From positions 62,001-126,000 of the forward strand of contig JAGYKI010000002.1 in NCBI GenBank assembly GCA_018401735.1: a stretch of 64,000 nucleotides of DNA, in the 5' to 3' direction. The DNA comes from Schleiferiaceae bacterium. Its GTDB lineage: Bacteria; Bacteroidota; Bacteroidia; Flavobacteriales; Schleiferiaceae. The notes beneath the pieces are model-generated. The model saw nothing but the letters and a program-made list of their open reading frames with translations, ran no database searches and was not told where the DNA came from. Positions 35,052 to 42,509 of the stretch are shown piece after piece. The first letter of the stretch is position 1. Each line of letters opens with the position of its first letter. The position numbers and the translations under genes are program-made.

Positions 35052-36491
35052 TTGCCGAATCTAATAGATTTAATCATATTCATTTTTTATTTGGTCGCTA
35101 TGCTAGGGGTAGGTTTCTACTTTATGCGCAGCAACAAAGATATTGATGATTATTATGTAGGCGGTAGGAAAATGAGTAGCGGCCACATCGGACTGAGTGT
35201 AGTGGCCACAGATGTAGGAGGCGGATTTAGTATTGGCCTCGGTGGATTAGGTTTCGCCATCGGAATATCAGGCAGTTGGATGCTCTTTACCGGTTTAATT
35301 GGCGCTTGGTTATCAGCTTACTTTTTAATTCCAAAAGTTTTTAAACTAGGAAGCAAGCACAAGCTTTTTACCTTTCCAGAGATATTTTATCACCTCTTCA
35401 ATCCTAAAGTGGCATTTTTAGCCGCTATTGTAAGCACTATAGGTTATGTCGGATTTACTGGGGCGCAGATTTTAGCGGGTGCCAAATTAGCCACCGCTAC
35501 TTTTCCTAGTTTAGATATAAATACTGCTGTTTTTATCATGGGTTTTACCGCGGTTATTTATACTGTTTTCGGAGGACTGAAAGCGGTTATTTATACCGAT
35601 ACTGTGCAGTGGATTATTTTAATGGGCGGTTTAATATTTATTGGCATTCCCATGTCTTATTTTGCGGTGGGTGGTTATGATGCCATTGTAGCCACCGTGC
35701 CAGCTTCCTTTTTAAGTTTAGGCGCTATCGAGCCGGTGCAAATCATTAACTGGGCTATCACCATAATTCCTATTTGGTTTATTGGCATGACCCTTTATCA
35801 ACGTATTTACGCTTGCCGCGATGAGAAAACGGCTAAAAAAGCTTGGTTTATTGCGGGTTTATTAGAATGGCCCATCATGGCTTTTATGGGAGTTCTTTTA
35901 GGACTCTTCGCGAAGGTAGCATTAGACCAAGGACTTTTTAACGATTTAGCGATCGATACTACCGCAGGAAATTTCGACCCCGAAATGGGACTACCTATTT
36001 TACTAAGAAGCATATTACCAGTAGGCTTAATGGGCTTGATGATGTCGGCTTATTTTTCTGCGATAATGAGCACGGCTGATAGTTGTTTGATGGCTGCTTC
36101 TGGCAATTTATTGAGTGATATTATTAGCAAACACTTTCATATTCCCCAAGAGAAGTTATTGCGGTATTCACACCTTAGCACCTTATTTATTGGTATCCTA
36201 GCCTTAGCGCTAGCCAGCCAAATGACGGAAGTTTTAGGCTTAATGCTAGTATCCTATTCCTTTATGGTATCGGGCTTATTTGTGCCACTAATTGTGGCCT
36301 TGTTTTTTAAAAACCGAAACAGCTTTGCGGCCTGGTGGTCCATTTTAATAGGCGGTTCTACCACTTTAATTTTAGAGCTATTTAAAAACCAAGAATTACT
36401 GAAGCTACCGCTTGGTTTAGATGCTAACCTCTTTGGAATTAGTGCTTCACTTATTAGTTACCTCTTAATTGCTAAATACACAAAAGCATGA
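35052..36491 (+). CDS. Sodium:solute symporter (SSS family)
   Basis: About 480 residues with 13 or so membrane helices. SSS features are LIDLIIFIFYLVAMLGVGFYF (TM1), DDYYVGGRKM, SGHIGLSVVATDVGGGFSIGLGG, FGGLKAVIYTDTVQW and SAYFSAIMSTADSCLMAASGNL (conserved TM8 Na+ region). An ATG at 35001 gives a 17-residue extension but overlaps the divergent hydrolase-like gene and its start region; a TTG at 35052 places the N-terminus right before TM1 and follows a -7-like CATCTTTG (35036-35043). The start remains uncertain. It is the first gene of a five-gene operon with amino-acid modifying enzymes, so an amino acid or small peptide is the likely substrate. Confidence 0.88.
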   Translation: MPNLIDLIIFIFYLVAMLGVGFYFMRSNKDIDDYYVGGRKMSSGHIGLSVVATDVGGGFSIGLGGLGFAIGISGSWMLFTGLIGAWLSAYFLIPKVFKLGSKHKLFTFPEIFYHLFNPKVAFLAAIVSTIGYVGFTGAQILAGAKLATATFPSLDINTAVFIMGFTAVIYTVFGGLKAVIYTDTVQWIILMGGLIFIGIPMSYFAVGGYDAIVATVPASFLSLGAIEPVQIINWAITIIPIWFIGMTLYQRIYACRDEKTAKKAWFIAGLLEWPIMAFMGVLLGLFAKVALDQGLFNDLAIDTTAGNFDPEMGLPILLRSILPVGLMGLMMSAYFSAIMSTADSCLMAASGNLLSDIISKHFHIPQEKLLRYSHLSTLFIGILALALASQMTEVLGLMLVSYSFMVSGLFVPLIVALFFKNRNSFAAWWSILIGGSTTLILELFKNQELLKLPLGLDANLFGISASLISYLLIAKYTKA

Positions 36492-36928
36492 ATTATATTA
36501 TTATAGAAGGCTCAGCGGGGCATCACACCGATTTTCCCCAAGATAAAATAGCCGCTTTTCTTTTTAAGCACCTCGAAAAATACGGGGATCCTTTGGAGGA
36601 GATCATGGCTTGTTTAGATTATGTATTTAACCCAGATAAAGGCGGATTTATAGCAATTGCCTACGATGACACAAATGCCATGCACGGTGCAGTTATTATT
36701 AACCATACCGGTATGTCGGGCTATATTCCCGAAAACATATTGGTATATATTGCGGTAAATTCGGATTTACGCGGACAAGGTTTAGGGCAAAATTTAATGC
36801 AAATGGCTTTAGAAAATGCCGAAGGAAATGTGGCGCTTCACGTAGAAGCAGACAATCCTGCTAAGCGATTATATGAACGATTAGGCTTTACCAATAAATA
36901 CTTGGAGATGCGTTACACTAAATCCTAA
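36488..36928 (+). CDS. GNAT family N-acetyltransferase
   Basis: 146 residues, overlapping the symporter by four bases (ATGA), so translationally coupled. The acetyl-CoA loop is seen in DLRGQGLGQNLMQMAL, followed by VALHVEADNPAKRLYERLGF, the typical C-terminal half of the GNAT fold. The substrate is unknown; the operon context (M20 amidohydrolase and two racemases) suggests an amino acid or amino-acid derivative. Confidence 0.88.
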   Translation: MNYIIIEGSAGHHTDFPQDKIAAFLFKHLEKYGDPLEEIMACLDYVFNPDKGGFIAIAYDDTNAMHGAVIINHTGMSGYIPENILVYIAVNSDLRGQGLGQNLMQMALENAEGNVALHVEADNPAKRLYERLGFTNKYLEMRYTKS

Positions 36929-36930
36929 AG

Positions 36931-38055
36931 ATGTTAGATTTACTTGCATTCCGACAGTATCTCCATCAAAATCCTGAACTTTCCGGGACCGAATATAAAA
37001 CCCAAAAGTTTTTAATTAGTCACCTCGAAAAATTAGAAGTACCTTTTACTAAGGTGGCCAGCACGGGCTTAGTAATAAGCTTTAAAAGCGAGGAGGCAGG
37101 ACCATCTCTGCTGATTCGGGCAGATATTGATGCTTTACCTATTAAGGAGCATACTAGTTTAAAATACGCTTCCCAAAACTCGGGAGTTTCGCATAAATGT
37201 GGTCATGATGGCCATACCACCATGCTTATGGCATTGGTCTATCATTTTGTGGAACATCCGCCGAAAAAGGGAAATTTACATCTCCTTTTTCAACCTTCGG
37301 AGGAAGATGGTAATGGCGCAGCATCTGTTTTAAAAGATCCAAAATTTAAAGCCATTCATTACGATCGGGCCTATGCTTTTCACAATATTCCAGGCTTTAA
37401 TTTAGGAGAATTGTATTGGCGACCGGGCAATTTCACCGCTGGAGTGCGCAGTTTAATTTTCAGTTTTAAAGGTCATTCTTCGCATGCGGCGGAACCCGAG
37501 AAAGCGATAAGTCCGCAAGCTCTTCTGGCGAAAGCCATGCAAAGCTTAGAACAGTTGGCGCATCCTATTTGGGAAGATAAAGACTTCAGCCAGATTACTT
37601 TAGTACACGCCAATTTGGGCAAAGTAGCTTACGGAATTAGTCCGGGTGAAGGCGAGTTGCATTATACCATTCGCGCTTGGCGTGGTGATATTTTAGATGT
37701 GCTCGAAGCCAAAATGCAGCAGCAATTAAGCGCTTGGGCTAAAGCAGATAATTTACAAATGGAGAAGGAAAGTTTGCAAGAATTTTGGCCCAATTATAAT
37801 GCGGAGCAGGCCATCGAGTTGTTGCTTGCTTCCGCAGATGCGCAGGGCCTGAAGCATCATCAATTAAAAGAAGCTTTTCGTTGGGGTGAAGATTTTGGAC
37901 TCTTTTTAAAAGACAAAGAAGGAGCCTTATTTGGTATTGGAGCGGGGGAGGAGCACTTGAGGTTGCACCATCCTGATTACGATTTCCCTGATGCCATTTT
38001 GGAGCCCACCATTAAACTATTTAAGACTTTAATCCTTAATTATTTACATGGATAA
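36931..38055 (+). CDS. M20 family amidohydrolase (N-acyl amino acid hydrolase type)
   Basis: A 374-residue zinc amidohydrolase of the M20D group (hippurate and N-acyl-L-amino-acid hydrolases). Metal-binding residues are in SHKCGHDGHTTML (Cys, His) and FQPSEEDGNGA (Glu-Glu); the dimerisation domain includes GHSSHAAEPEKAISP, with a conserved His. A late HHPDYDFPDAIL contains the last metal His. It starts two bases after the GNAT gene and overlaps alr by eight bases. A deacylase beside an acetyltransferase suggests an N-acyl intermediate. Confidence 0.9.
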   Translation: MLDLLAFRQYLHQNPELSGTEYKTQKFLISHLEKLEVPFTKVASTGLVISFKSEEAGPSLLIRADIDALPIKEHTSLKYASQNSGVSHKCGHDGHTTMLMALVYHFVEHPPKKGNLHLLFQPSEEDGNGAASVLKDPKFKAIHYDRAYAFHNIPGFNLGELYWRPGNFTAGVRSLIFSFKGHSSHAAEPEKAISPQALLAKAMQSLEQLAHPIWEDKDFSQITLVHANLGKVAYGISPGEGELHYTIRAWRGDILDVLEAKMQQQLSAWAKADNLQMEKESLQEFWPNYNAEQAIELLLASADAQGLKHHQLKEAFRWGEDFGLFLKDKEGALFGIGAGEEHLRLHHPDYDFPDAILEPTIKLFKTLILNYLHG

Positions 38056-39196
38056 TACTAGCTTCATAGAAATTAGTGAAACCGCCTTTCGAAATAATGT
38101 AGACTATATAAATAGCCGCTTAAAGGCAGGCACTACTTTATCGCATGTGGTGAAGGGAAATGCCTACGGACACGGCATTGAAGAATACGTTCCCATGGCG
38201 CAGCGCAATGGCGCTAAGCACTTTTCAGTTTTTGATGCTCATGAAGCTTTTCGGGTAAAAAAAGTAGCGCCTCATGCCGATATAATGATAATGGGTATGA
38301 TTAGCGAAAGTCAACTAGAATGGGCGATAGAAAATGAGGTGAGTTTTTACGTTTTTGAAGTCAATCGACTGGTAAAAGCGATAGAAAAAGCTAAGAAAAT
38401 AGGCAAAAAAGCCTTGATTCATTTAGAAATTGAAACCGGTATGAACCGTTCGGGCTTAGAAGAGCTATCTTGGGAAATTGTATTTAATCTAATTAATACG
38501 GAAAAAGACTTTTTAGAAGTAGTGGGTTTTTGCACCCATTATGCGGGAGCGGAAACTATTGGAAACCATCCCCGGGTTTTAGAACAAATGCAACGATTTG
38601 ATGCGGCAAAAAAGACCTTCCAAGCGGCGGGTATCGTGGCCAAGAAAAATCACAGCGCTTGCAGTGCCGCCTTTTTACGATTTCCGCAGTCGCAGCAAGA
38701 TTTGGTGCGAATTGGAATTTTACAATACGGATTTTGGCCTTCGGCAGAAACCTACTTAGCAGTAGAACATAGTCTTAGCCAAAAACCCGATCCTTTGCAT
38801 CGCCTTTTAAGTTGGAAAAGCACGGTGATGAATGTGAAGAAGGTAAAAAAGGGAGAATACATAGGCTACGGCAGTAGTTACATGGCCGCTTATGATATGC
38901 AAATTGCCGCCGTTCCAGTAGGATATTCACACGGCTTTAGTCGCAGTTTAAGCAACTCCGGTCGCGCTTTAATTCACGGTGAAAGAGTGGCTGTGGTTGG
39001 CGTGGTAAATATGAATGTAATGATGCTTGATATCACCCATATCGAATCTGTGCAAGCAGGCGATGAGGTAGTATTAATTGGGAACCAAGGGGATTTATCC
39101 CTCTCGGTTAGTTCTTTTAGTGAGTATAGCGATCAAATGAATTATGAATTATTAACGCGACTTCCCTTGGATATTCCGCGTATTATAAGCGCTTAA
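38048..39196 (+). CDS. alr: Alanine racemase
   Basis: A 382-residue fold-type III PLP enzyme. The PLP lysine is Lys36 in VVKGNAYGHG and the opposite catalytic tyrosine is Tyr274 in YIGYGSSY. EIETGMNRSG and AVPVGYSHGFSR are further Alr signatures. It may make D-Ala for peptidoglycan, but its position in a transport and N-acyl-processing operon suggests it could be a catabolic or broad-specificity racemase. I cannot tell whether another alr exists in the genome. Confidence 0.9.
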   Translation: MDNTSFIEISETAFRNNVDYINSRLKAGTTLSHVVKGNAYGHGIEEYVPMAQRNGAKHFSVFDAHEAFRVKKVAPHADIMIMGMISESQLEWAIENEVSFYVFEVNRLVKAIEKAKKIGKKALIHLEIETGMNRSGLEELSWEIVFNLINTEKDFLEVVGFCTHYAGAETIGNHPRVLEQMQRFDAAKKTFQAAGIVAKKNHSACSAAFLRFPQSQQDLVRIGILQYGFWPSAETYLAVEHSLSQKPDPLHRLLSWKSTVMNVKKVKKGEYIGYGSSYMAAYDMQIAAVPVGYSHGFSRSLSNSGRALIHGERVAVVGVVNMNVMMLDITHIESVQAGDEVVLIGNQGDLSLSVSSFSEYSDQMNYELLTRLPLDIPRIISA

Positions 39197-39197
39197 A

Positions 39198-40277
39198 ATG
39201 GCATATTTAACTTTTAACAGAACCATGCTTAGGCATAATTACCAATATCTTAAACAGTTATTTGGCAAAGAAAACATCGCCTGGGCCGTGGTTACTAAAT
39301 TACTTTGTGGCGAAGAAAGATTACTGAAAGAGGTAATAGACTTAGGCATAAAAGAAATTTGTGATGCGCGAATTTCTAATCTGAAGAAAATAAAGGCCTT
39401 AGCTCCTGCTGATGTGGAAACGGTTTATATAAAACCTCCTGCCAAAAAGGCCATTCCCGACTTAGTTCGTTACGCCGACACCAGCTTTAATTCCGAATTT
39501 GAAACGATCAAAGCGATCAGTGAAGAAGCAGGTAGGCAAGGTAAAACCCACAAGGTTATTATTATGATCGAGCTAGGAGATTTGCGTGAAGGGGTTATGG
39601 GTGAGCATTTAATGGATTTTTACTCCTCTGTTTTCCAATTACCCAATATTGAAGTACGCGGCATTGGCTCTAATTTAAATTGCTTACACGGGGTAATGCC
39701 CAGTCAGGACAAATTAATCCAACTCTCCCTTTATAAACAGCTAATTGAAGCGAAATTTAATCGCAAAATACCCTGGGTTACGGGCGGCACATCGGTGGTA
39801 ATCCCGCTATTGCAGATGCGTCAACTGCCGCAAGGCATTAATCATTTTAGAGTGGGTGAAACCTTGTATTTTGGCACAGATTTAATTAACAATGAGGGTT
39901 TTAAAGAAATGGAGCAAGATGTAATTACCCTCTACACCCAGATTATTGAAATTACCGAAAAACCCATGCTTCCAATTGGCGAGTTAGATGCCAACCCTCA
40001 AGGTGAAACCTTTCATATCGACGAAAGTCTTTACGGTAAAACCTCTCATCGGGCCATTTTAGATGTGGGTAGTTTGGATATTTCCTCCGATTACTTAATT
40101 CCTTTCCCCGAGTATCAAATTGATTTTGTAGGAGCCAGCAGCGACATGCTAGTGATTGATATAAAAGACAATAAGCATGGATACAAAGTAGGCGACTTTA
40201 TTCCTTTTCACCTCAAATATATGGGAGCATTAACGCTGTTTAATTCCGATTATATTGAGAAGAGGGTGATTGATTAG
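39198..40277 (+). CDS. Alanine/ornithine racemase family PLP-dependent enzyme
   Basis: 359 residues, also fold-type III. The PLP lysine is Lys34 in AVVTKLLCG. Other family marks are EICDARISNLKKIK, MIELGDLREGVM, GIGSNLNCLHGVMPS and the phosphate-binding FRVGETLYFGTD. This architecture is that of the Orr/YhfX-like racemases, not classical Alr. It starts one base after alr. Two different racemases in one operon are unusual and imply that the pathway converts more than one stereo-configuration or substrate. Confidence 0.82.
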   Translation: MAYLTFNRTMLRHNYQYLKQLFGKENIAWAVVTKLLCGEERLLKEVIDLGIKEICDARISNLKKIKALAPADVETVYIKPPAKKAIPDLVRYADTSFNSEFETIKAISEEAGRQGKTHKVIIMIELGDLREGVMGEHLMDFYSSVFQLPNIEVRGIGSNLNCLHGVMPSQDKLIQLSLYKQLIEAKFNRKIPWVTGGTSVVIPLLQMRQLPQGINHFRVGETLYFGTDLINNEGFKEMEQDVITLYTQIIEITEKPMLPIGELDANPQGETFHIDESLYGKTSHRAILDVGSLDISSDYLIPFPEYQIDFVGASSDMLVIDIKDNKHGYKVGDFIPFHLKYMGALTLFNSDYIEKRVID

Positions 40278-40467
40278 GGAGAGTAGTGAGATATTAGTAG
40301 TGAGTATTGAGAAGGGTTTTTGCTAGGAGTATTAGTAATAGCTTCAAATTTTGAGACTTTTTTTGATGGATTTGAGATGTCAGATTTGAGAAATTAGATT
40401 GTTTTCAGCAATTGATTTTGGTTTAATCTTTTGAAATGACAATACGTAAAACCCAATGAATGAAGCT

Positions 40468-41440
40468 CTTGAAACCTCTCGGCTGCGAACTTTTGCAACT
40501 GACGGGTGTTTTCCGGCACTAATTTCCACACAATTTAGATTTAGGATTATAGCTATTAAGAAAGGAAGGCGATATTATTCTTAAATTCCAAAGGCCCATC
40601 GGGCCTACATCTCGATTTTTAGACCGCTTTGTAATTAGATATGAGACCGCTTTGCTGTGAGATATCAGATTTGAGATTGGCTGTTGCAATGTACGCATAT
40701 ATACGCTGTTGAAAGAAGAATCTGTAAAACTGGGGCACGTGGCTTTAGTGGGCAAAGAGGGAGGGTTTATTCTTGAAACCTCTCGGCTGCGATCTTTTGC
40801 AACTAAGGGGTGTTTTCCAGCACTAATTGCCACAGACTTTAGATTTAGGATTTAAGCTATTAAGAAAGGAATGCTATATTATTCTAACATTCGAAAGGCC
40901 CAGCGGGCCGACATCTCGATAGAAAAATTAATAACGAAAAGTCAAGCGCCGTAGGTGCGACATCTCGATTATTAGACCGCTTTGCTGTGGGATATCAGAT
41001 TTGAGATTGGGCTTCTGCAATGTATCAATGTGTACGGTCTGCAATTAAGATCTGTATAACCCGGGGCCCGAGGCTCTCGAAGGCTGAGGGGAAATTGAGT
41101 AGTAATTCGATGGGAAGAAAAGCTTTATGAAAAGTGAAATTCTATTGTTTTTTAGAAACTAAGGTTTTTAGAAACCTAATTCCTCACCTGCTGCTTTTTG
41201 TGATTAAAGCAATGACGAGAAAAAGGACTACTTTATTTTAATAAGAAAGGCCCATCGGGCCGACATCTCGATAGATTAAGGAATAAAGGAAGTCCAAGCG
41301 CCGTAGGTGCGACATCTCGATTTTTAAACCGCTTTGTAATTAGATATAAGTCCGCTTTGCTGTGAGATATCAGATTTAAGATTGGCTTTTACAATGTACG
41401 GATGTGTACGCTGTTGAAATAAGAATCTGTAAAACGGACT
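40468..41440. repeat. Degenerate tandem repeat tract (about 305-bp unit) with REP-like palindromes
   Basis: This fills most of the 1.2-kb gene-free stretch at 40278-41465. Two units begin with GAAACCTCTCGGCTGCGA at about 40470 and 40775 (305 bases apart); a third, lacking the first part, starts near 41240. Each carries short palindromes followed by the tag ACATCTCGAT: GGCCCATCGGGCC (40593, 41249), GGCCCAGCGGGCC (40897) and GCGCCGTAGGTGC (40946, 41298). Each unit ends with a stretch containing ACCGCTTTGCTGTG and GATATCAGATTTGAGATTGG. The small open frames in it are accidental. It looks like relics of a repeated extragenic element. Confidence 0.7.
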
Positions 41441-41452
41441 ACTAATTTTTTC

Positions 41453-41465
41453 TCGAACTCACGTT
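41453..41465 (-). repeat. Solitary terminal repeat of the MITE-like family
   Basis: TCGAACTCACGTT is identical to the right end of the 261-bp elements but has no recognisable body or left end within 1 kb upstream. It abuts the stop codon of the M23 gene. It is probably a relic end. Confidence 0.5.
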
Positions 41466-42125
41466 TTAAATCCCTGCAATCTCCAAATAAACATTCGGAT
41501 CAGGGCAATTGCTGAGGTAGAAATCCTTTTCATTTTCCTTCACTACGCCAGGGTAATCGCCTTTATAATCCCCAATATTTTTGATAATTTGAAAGTGCAG
41601 ATGCGGTGGCCAGCCGCCGTTTTCGTTTTCGGCACCTAGTTCAGCGAAACGTTCTCCCGCGGAAAATGCTTGCCCAACGCTAAGATTTTCGATAGACCGC
41701 AAACTTAAATGTCCGTGTAAAGTGTAATAGGTCTGTCCAGCCTCCTGATGTTCCAAAATAATGGTGGCGCCATAATCGCCGGCATTTGCGTTATAAGCAA
41801 AACTATGTACCAAAGCTTCTGCGGGTGTATAAATAGCGGTTAAAGCTGGTGCCCAAATATCTAGGCCCAAATGGATATTTCTTTCGCTTTCTGCAGATGC
41901 ATTAAAATGGCTGAAACGTTGATAAACCACACGCTTTTCCCCATAACCACCAATGGCGTAGGACTTCCCTTTTTCTTTCAGTAACTCCTCGATAAAGGCC
42001 GCTAAAGTGGCAGAAGAGTGAACGCTTTCCAAAGCCTTGTTTTGGGCGGATAAATCGAGAACCAAGCTATTGTCGGCTGTAATATCAAAATCGAAAAGTG
42101 CTGCTTTAGCTTGAGGAAAGGACAT
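41466..42125 (-). CDS. M23 family metallopeptidase without signal peptide
   Basis: 219 residues. The C-terminal M23 domain has the zinc residues in NIHLGLDIWAP (His and Asp), YTLHGHLS and PPHLHFQII. The domain starts at about residue 75 after a helical N-terminus that lacks any signal peptide or membrane anchor, which is odd for a cell-wall peptidase. Unlinked to other wall genes. It may act on a cytoplasmic or recycled peptide, or be exported by another route. Confidence 0.85.
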   Translation of the reverse strand: MSFPQAKAALFDFDITADNSLVLDLSAQNKALESVHSSATLAAFIEELLKEKGKSYAIGGYGEKRVVYQRFSHFNASAESERNIHLGLDIWAPALTAIYTPAEALVHSFAYNANAGDYGATIILEHQEAGQTYYTLHGHLSLRSIENLSVGQAFSAGERFAELGAENENGGWPPHLHFQIIKNIGDYKGDYPGVVKENEKDFYLSNCPDPNVYLEIAGI

Positions 42126-42257
42126 ACATAGAGCTTTAGAGCGAAGGTAAAATTTGCGGACTAAAGGCGATCTATTTATGGGAGAAATAATGGGTGTGTG
42201 TCTTAGATTTTATAAATCTTTCCATTACTGGCATGTTCCTTTGGTTTTACCGAGAAC

Positions 42258-42349
42258 CCCGCCTGAGGGATAGTAGCGAAAAGCCCACAGCGAGGTACGA
42301 GCGAGGACTTGCAGCAGATAGCCCGACCCGCAGGGGTAGGCCCAAAAAA
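42258..42349 (+). repeat. 92-bp intergenic repeat, copy 1
   Basis: A GC-rich segment running from CCCGCCTGAGGGATAG through GAGCGAGGACTTGCAG to GGCCCAAAAAA. It matches the copy at 51724-51815 over all 92 bases with about six differences. Its GC content is far above the surrounding A/T-rich spacer. It lies in the 384-bp gap between the M23 gene and the large glycoside hydrolase gene. Confidence 0.8.
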
Positions 42350-42509
42350 CAAACAGCCCACGCTAAGATTTATAAACCGTTAAACGAAGTGTTTTTTCGA
42401 TAAACGACACTAATTTCTCGATGAACGGTTTTTAGGCTAGGATAAACAATACATAATGCCTAGATTATGAGAGCCTTATAAGCGCACCCACCAATCAAAC
42501 GAATTCCGC

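Noticed and set aside
40519..40833. 104-codon open frame on the minus strand
   Set aside because: It lies wholly inside the degenerate repeat tract, has no recognisable domain, and is not preserved in the sister repeat units.
40468..41440. Possible CRISPR array
   Set aside because: The repeats are about 305 bp and degenerate, the spacers are not unique, and no cas genes are present in the window.
42194..42403. 69-codon open frame covering the 92-bp repeat
   Set aside because: It is produced by the GC-rich repeat; the other copy does not keep the same frame context, and no protein family is recognisable.
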